A stretch of 64,000 bases of DNA from Guyparkeria sp016278265 (GTDB lineage Bacteria; Pseudomonadota; Gammaproteobacteria; Halothiobacillales; Halothiobacillaceae), in assembly GCF_044582145.1 (NCBI RefSeq), contig NZ_JBDODO010000001.1, one strand, 5' to 3'. This document shows positions 59,764-64,000 of this stretch, one piece after another; the stretch's first letter is position 1; the number at the start of each line of letters is the position of its first letter. The notes beneath the pieces were generated by a model. The model was not told where the DNA came from. It worked only from the letters and a program-made list of their open reading frames with translations, and made no database searches. The position numbers were made by a program, and so were the translations under genes.

Positions 59764-59944
59764 GCTAGTGTACGCCGCTACTGATTCTGTAACTTTCCGG
59801 CTCGCCCTCCGGGAGCGCGCCTGAGCCGACATTGCCGCGTTGCGCCCCTTGTGAAGGACGTTGCCATTCACGGCGGAGCGCGCCTTGCCCTGTCGGCTCA
59901 GGCGCGCTCTGAATGTCACAGAATCAGTGGCGGCGTGCACTGGC
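59764..59944. repeat. 181-bp foldback element with nested inverted repeats (MITE-like)
   Basis: Outer arms 59764-59793 and 59915-59944 are 30-bp inverted repeats with four mismatches, all transitions; the shared core is CACTGATTCTGT-type. Inner arms 59813-59831 and 59891-59909 are a perfect 19-bp inverted repeat (GAGCGCGCCTGAGCCGACA). The GAGCGCGCC segment recurs again at about 59876. No direct target duplication is visible at the ends. Both strands are open in the same style of frame, as often seen for small non-autonomous elements. It lies in the 294-bp gap between map and the TlpA gene. Confidence 0.65.
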
Positions 59945-60018
59945 CGCGCGCAAAGACGGTCAGTGTAACGAAAAACGCCCCGGCTCGCGGGGCGTCGGGG
60001 TGCGTGGGTCGAGGAGCC

Positions 60019-60579
60019 TCAGGCCGATTCGAGCAGCCGGTCGAGGGTACGCTCGACCCGGTTGACGTCGAACGCGCCGATCTTCTGGAACTCGATGCGG
60101 GCCTGGGCATCGAGGATGAAGGTCGTCGGGGTGACGCGCACGGGCCCGAACGCTTCGGCGCCGCGGCCGTCCTTGTCCTGCCAGATGGTGTAGGTCATGT
60201 CGCGCTCCTCGACCATCGTGTTGATCTGGTCGAGCGGGTCGTAGCTCATCGCCAGCCCCACGACGTTCACGCCGCGATCGGCGTACTTGTCGTGCAATTC
60301 CTGGATGTGCGGAATTTCCTTGACGCAGCCGGGGCAGGTGGTCGCCCAGAAGGTGATCAGGGTGGGCTTGCCCTTGATCGACGCCAGCTCCACCGGCTTG
60401 CCGTCGCGGTCCTGTACGGTCACGCCTTCGAGCGACAGGCCGCTGTCGGACAGGCAGCCGCCCAGCCCCAGGGTGAGCAATGCCCCCGTCCCGCCCAGCA
60501 GCAGGCGGCGGCGTGAGCTGTCGTGGTGCGGATCCGCAGCAGAATCCGCCCGGCGGTGAATATCAATACGTCGCGTCAT
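60019..60579 (-). CDS. TlpA-like thioredoxin-fold lipoprotein
   Basis: The 186-residue protein has a lipobox ending LGLGG-C42 and, before it, SRRRLLLGG, which resembles a twin-arginine signal. The thioredoxin domain follows with LITFWATTCPGCVKEIPHI (active site CPGC, 82-85), MSYDPLDQINTMVEE and cis-Pro segment RVTPTTFILD. It should be a membrane-anchored periplasmic disulfide reductase, perhaps helping cytochrome c maturation, which would suit the cytochromes here. It is probably monocistronic. Confidence 0.86.
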   Translation of the reverse strand: MTRRIDIHRRADSAADPHHDSSRRRLLLGGTGALLTLGLGGCLSDSGLSLEGVTVQDRDGKPVELASIKGKPTLITFWATTCPGCVKEIPHIQELHDKYADRGVNVVGLAMSYDPLDQINTMVEERDMTYTIWQDKDGRGAEAFGPVRVTPTTFILDAQARIEFQKIGAFDVNRVERTLDRLLESA

Positions 60580-60605
60580 GTCGAACCCTCATTGGGAAGC
60601 TCAGG

Positions 60606-60652
60606 TCGAATAGGAATGCGGCCCGGCCATACGGTACGGCATTCCTGTTCGA
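60606..60652. repeat. 14-bp inverted repeat in the tlpA-clc gap
   Basis: TCGAATAGGAATGC (60606-60619) and GCATTCCTGTTCGA (60639-60652) are inverted with one mismatch around a 19-base centre. It lies about 30 bases upstream of the TlpA start, so it may be an operator; there is no T run for a terminator. Confidence 0.4.
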
Positions 60653-60744
60653 TCAACGCGTCCTTGGGGAATGAGTAGTCGGGGCGTGGCAAGCAAAATG
60701 GACCGGCCTGAGCAATTAAAGTTTCCCTGGGCCACCCGCTGGCG

Positions 60745-62745
60745 TCAACGTTCGACGATCGCCTGTTCCAGCATCGCGGCGGTCATCACGCCCAGGGTGC
60801 GGGCCTGTGGCGAACCGAGCATGCGTCGCGCAACCAAGACGCCGACGTCTTCCTCGCGCATCACTCGTTGCGCCTGGGTCAGGGTATAGCCGACCTCGAC
60901 GTCGGCGGCCTGGTAGAAACCGCTGATCTCCGCCGGGTCGAAACGGACTTCCTCGCGCACCTGGTTGGCCAGGGCTTCAATGTCGATGCCCGTGCCGGTC
61001 TCTGCGCTGTCAGTCTCCACCGTGTCGGGGGTCTCGGTGCCGCCCTCGGCCGTGCTCGCGGGGGTGTGGGCGGCCTCGTCTGCCGTGCCCTGCTGGCCTT
61101 CCGCCGATGCCTGGCCGGCTTGCGCCTCGGCGTCTGCCTCCCGTGCGGCCTGCTCGGCACGGGTCTGGGCGTCGAACAGCGCCTGGTTGAAGATCTGATC
61201 GAACGCTGCCCGGGCCGGGGCATAGCGGATCACGCCCATGGCCTGGCGGTTCTCGTCGCGGATGACCAGCCATGCCGGTTTCTCCTCGAGCGCCTGCTCG
61301 AAGCGGGCGAGGTTGCAGGGGCAGCTCACCTCGGCGACACGGCGCTCGATGATGCTCGACACGCCGATGTTGTCGCCGTTGAACCACAACGACGGCCCCG
61401 GCATCTGCTGGTCGTTGGCGCGCAGGATCGCGTCGTAGAGGCCGGATTTGCCGAACACCATGCGGCTGACCAGCCCCGAGACGACGATGGTAATCATGGC
61501 GGGCAGGATGGCGCCGGTGTCACTGGTCAGCTCCAGTACCGCCGCCAGTGCGGCCAGTGGCGCCTGCAGCGTGGCGCCCATCATCGCCCCCATGCCCAGC
61601 ACCGTGTAGAAGGCGACGTCGTTGAGCGGGATCTGGTCGAGCCGGTAGAGCAGGCTGCCTAGCGTGCCGCCGACCACGGCGCCGGTCATCAGCACCGGGG
61701 CAATGGTGCCGATGGGCAGGCCCAGCCCCACGGTGACGCTGGCCAGTAGCCACTTGGCCACGGCGATGATCAGTAGGGCGCCCAGGGTCAGTTCGGCGGC
61801 GGCGACCAGGTCCGTGGTGTCGTGGCCGATGCCGAGGATTTCCGGCACCCAGAAGCCGATGATGCCGGTGGCCACGCCGGCGGCGGTAAAGCGCGCCCAG
61901 ACCGGCCAGTTCCAGCTGCGGGCGATGGTGCCCTCGACGATCTGGATGTAGCCGGCGGCCATCGCGCCGATGGTCAGCCCCAGCGCCAGCAGCGTGGGCA
62001 CCTCCCAGAACGACATCTGGTGGTGAATCTCGATGGTGAACAGGGTTTCCGGCCCGAAGACGGTCGTGGCCAGCAGCGCACCCATCGAGGAGGCGAGGAT
62101 GACCGGCAGGAAGCTCGCCAGCGTGTACTGCTTGATCACCACCTCGAGGGCGAAGATCACGCCGGCCAACGGCGTGTTGAAGGCCGCGGAGATCGCTGCG
62201 GCGACGCCGCAGCCGGACAGGGTGCGCACGCTGTTGTTCGGCAGGCCGAGGCTGTGCCCCAGCAGGCTGCCCGCGAAGGCACCCAGGTGGATGCCCGGGC
62301 CTTCGCGCCCGCCGCTCAGGCCGATCAGCAAGCCCCACACCCCGGCGACGAACTGCACCACGGCATTCTGCCAGGGCATGTCGGCACCGAAGCGGTGAAA
62401 CCGGATGATGACGTGGCCGACGCCGACGTTGCGCATGCCGAACGGCAGCAGGTGGAAGGCAAGCCCGAGGACCAGTGCGCCGAGGATCGGCAGCAACAGA
62501 CGCCATTCGGCGGGCAGGGATTCGTAGCGCTCCGCGCCCGGCAGCCCCAGGGCGTAGACCTGGAGTCCCTCGAGCGCCAGCCGGAAGGCGACCACCAGCA
62601 GGGCGGCGAGCAACCCGGCAATCAGGCCCAGCAGGGTGACCTGCAACAGGGCATCCGGCTGTGCCAGGCGAAGCCGCAGACGCTCGATGAACCGGTTCAG
62701 CGGGCGGCCGAACCAGTCCTGGATGCGGGCGAGCAAAGCGGTCAC
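60745..62745 (-). CDS. ClC family chloride channel/antiporter with C-terminal CBS domains
   Basis: The 666-residue protein has the ClC core of about 18 helices with the selectivity motifs GLSGGREGPGIHLGAF (GREGP with the gating Glu) and GLPIGTIAPVLMTGAVVGG. A C-terminal CBS region follows, interrupted by a low-complexity Ala/Glu/Thr/Gly stretch of about 70 residues (EADAEAQAGQASAEGQQGTA and onwards). I chose GTG 62745, with GGGAGG eight bases upstream, because the ATG-started extension (62916 or 62943) would overlap argC and is not ClC-like. Whether it is a channel or an H+/Cl- exchanger is uncertain. Confidence 0.88.
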   Translation of the reverse strand: MTALLARIQDWFGRPLNRFIERLRLRLAQPDALLQVTLLGLIAGLLAALLVVAFRLALEGLQVYALGLPGAERYESLPAEWRLLLPILGALVLGLAFHLLPFGMRNVGVGHVIIRFHRFGADMPWQNAVVQFVAGVWGLLIGLSGGREGPGIHLGAFAGSLLGHSLGLPNNSVRTLSGCGVAAAISAAFNTPLAGVIFALEVVIKQYTLASFLPVILASSMGALLATTVFGPETLFTIEIHHQMSFWEVPTLLALGLTIGAMAAGYIQIVEGTIARSWNWPVWARFTAAGVATGIIGFWVPEILGIGHDTTDLVAAAELTLGALLIIAVAKWLLASVTVGLGLPIGTIAPVLMTGAVVGGTLGSLLYRLDQIPLNDVAFYTVLGMGAMMGATLQAPLAALAAVLELTSDTGAILPAMITIVVSGLVSRMVFGKSGLYDAILRANDQQMPGPSLWFNGDNIGVSSIIERRVAEVSCPCNLARFEQALEEKPAWLVIRDENRQAMGVIRYAPARAAFDQIFNQALFDAQTRAEQAAREADAEAQAGQASAEGQQGTADEAAHTPASTAEGGTETPDTVETDSAETGTGIDIEALANQVREEVRFDPAEISGFYQAADVEVGYTLTQAQRVMREEDVGVLVARRMLGSPQARTLGVMTAAMLEQAIVER

Positions 62746-62914
62746 GGGCCGGGCCTCCCGAGGGAAGATGAAGTCGGTGGTCGGTCGGGCGAGCGGATGG
62801 TCCGCCGCGTGGTGGCTGCTAATATGCCACGATTGCCGACCCGATTCGAACGCCCGTTGCCCGATGGGCGGGGCCGGATCGGACGTAGCCAAGCACGAGG
62901 AGTCGAGCGAAGAC

Positions 62915-63949
62915 ATGAAGAAGATCGGAATCGTCGGAGGCACCGGGTATACCGGCGTCGAGCTGATGCGCCTGCTGGCCCACCACCCCGAGGTCGAGGT
63001 GGTGGCAATGACGTCGCGCGGCGAGGCCGGTCGCCGTGTGGATGATCTTTATCCCAGTCTGCGCGGGCACACCGACCTGGTTTTCAGCGCGCCGGGCGAG
63101 GCCGATCTGGCTGGTTGCGATCTCGTGTTCTTCGCCACGCCCAACGGCATCGCGATGCAGGAGGCGCCGGCGTTGCTCGAGCAGGGGGTGCGGGTGGTCG
63201 ATCTCGCCGCCGACTACCGCATCAAGGACCTCGATGTGTGGTCGCAGTGGTACGGCATGACGCACGCCTCGCCGGAATGGGTCGACCAGGCCGTCTACGG
63301 GCTCCCCGAACTCTACCGCGACGAGATACGCGGTGCGCAGCTGGTCGCCAACCCCGGTTGCCACGTCACCGCGACGACCCTCGCCGTGCTGCCGCTGATG
63401 GGGCTGGACTGGATCGATCACGGCCAGATCGTCGCGGACACCAAGTCGGGCGCCAGCGGCGCCGGTCGCTCGGCCGCCGTGCACACGCTGATGGCCGAGG
63501 CGGGCGAGAGCGTGCGGACCTACGCCGCCGCCGGTCACCGCCACCAGCCGGAGATTCGCCAGACGTTGACCACCATCGCTGAGCGCGAGATCGGCCTGAC
63601 GTTCGTGCCCCACCTGGTGCCGATGGTCCGAGGAATCGAAGCGACCGTGTACCTGCCGTTGAACGGCGAACCGGGCGCCAACGTGCAGCGGCTCTACGAG
63701 CGCTATTACGCCCAGGAGCCATTCGTCGACGTCATGCCACCGAACAGCCACCCGGAAACCCGCAGCGTGCGGGGCAACAATATCTGCCGCATGGCCGTAC
63801 ACCGCCCGCTCGACGGCCCGATGCTGGTGGTCTCCAGCGTGATCGACAACCTGGTCAAGGGGGCGGCCGGGCAGGCGGTGCAGAACATGAACCTGATGCT
63901 GGGCTGTGATGAATCGGCGGGGCTCGACCTCGTTGCGCTGTCGCCGTAG
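62915..63949 (+). CDS. argC: N-acetyl-gamma-glutamyl-phosphate reductase ArgC
   Basis: ArgC is the NADPH-dependent third enzyme of arginine synthesis. The 344-residue protein has the Rossmann start KKIGIVGGTGYTGVELMRLL, catalytic Cys in LVANPGCHVTATTLAVLPL, and GHRHQPEIRQTL with the catalytic His. Length matches the usual 340-350. CACGAGGAG lies before ATG 62915. It is divergent from the ClC gene with about 170 bases between starts. Nothing further is seen in 63950-64000. Confidence 0.96.
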   Translation: MKKIGIVGGTGYTGVELMRLLAHHPEVEVVAMTSRGEAGRRVDDLYPSLRGHTDLVFSAPGEADLAGCDLVFFATPNGIAMQEAPALLEQGVRVVDLAADYRIKDLDVWSQWYGMTHASPEWVDQAVYGLPELYRDEIRGAQLVANPGCHVTATTLAVLPLMGLDWIDHGQIVADTKSGASGAGRSAAVHTLMAEAGESVRTYAAAGHRHQPEIRQTLTTIAEREIGLTFVPHLVPMVRGIEATVYLPLNGEPGANVQRLYERYYAQEPFVDVMPPNSHPETRSVRGNNICRMAVHRPLDGPMLVVSSVIDNLVKGAAGQAVQNMNLMLGCDESAGLDLVALSP

Positions 63950-64000
63950 GGAACCTCTGCACGATTCGATGGCGCCTCTGCGGGGCCGCCAAGGGCCCAG

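Noticed and set aside
62746..62943. ATG-initiated N-terminal extension of the ClC protein
   Set aside because: It overlaps the divergent argC start and is not ClC-like; GTG 62745 has a strong Shine-Dalgarno.

Overview
The window reads as a stretch of chromosome from a GC-rich gammaproteobacterium. The evidence is gene order: tesA-ybbA-ybbP, yffB-dapE, map-glnD with dapC/dapD nearby, murJ-ribF, rplU-rpmA-obgE-proB and ntrBC are all arranged as in that class. Several c-type cytochromes (one with three hemes), acidic low-complexity linkers and a lysine 2,3-aminomutase would suit a respiratory, perhaps sulfur-oxidising and moderately salt-tolerant organism of the Halothiobacillaceae/Chromatiales kind. 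That placement is inference; no rRNA or tRNA gene is present to test it.

Layout. 1-5426 (minus): type I restriction-modification locus in the order hsdR, hsdS, a DUF5655/NucS-like protein, hsdM (cut by the window edge), each start overlapping the previous stop. 5427-6078: no gene, a cluster of extragenic palindromes including a Pseudomonas-like REP pair. 6079-10628: two GGDEF proteins flank an MFS transporter. 10804-16384: recG, a membrane-anchored triheme cytochrome c, the fetAB iron exporter and a small periplasmic cytochrome c. 16621-20220: a CbiM-like permease, a SirB2 protein, purE-purK and a DUF4124 protein. 20242-23008: ntrB-ntrC behind a convincing NtrC site and sigma-54 promoter. 23119-28232: a lone ParA ATPase, a small YqaE-like protein, and ybbP-ybbA divergent from tesA. 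28658-32821: murJ-ribF-rmuC. 33219-33794: a ten-copy octanucleotide repeat directly in front of a DUF302 gene. 33902-41746 (minus): a copper/silver efflux operon (small Cys/His protein, TolC-like, adaptor with three heavy-metal-binding domains, CusA) preceded by a PQQ-type sugar dehydrogenase. 42175-46737: kamA, rplU-rpmA, obgE-proB. 46759-49600: yffB-dapE, a small cytochrome and nadC. 49736-52667: a Pho box, phoB-phoR and a methyltransferase. 52768-59724 (minus): dapD, dapC, rluA, glnD, map, with a VOC gene on the plus strand. 59764-63949: a large foldback element, a TlpA lipoprotein, a ClC channel and argC.

Functional links. Nitrogen sensing is represented twice (GlnD and NtrB/NtrC). DapC, DapD and DapE give three steps of the succinylase lysine/DAP route. 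PhoB/PhoR probably autoregulates. The cus operon and FetAB handle transition-metal efflux. Nearly all genes look like core chromosome; the accessory parts are the hsd locus, the metal-efflux operon and the extragenic repeats. I did not find a wholly new multi-gene system. The strongest candidates for new biology are the hsd locus with an inserted nuclease-like gene, the repeat-controlled DUF302 gene, the triple metal-domain adaptor, the terminator-like hairpin in the dapD leader, and the 181-bp foldback element upstream of map.
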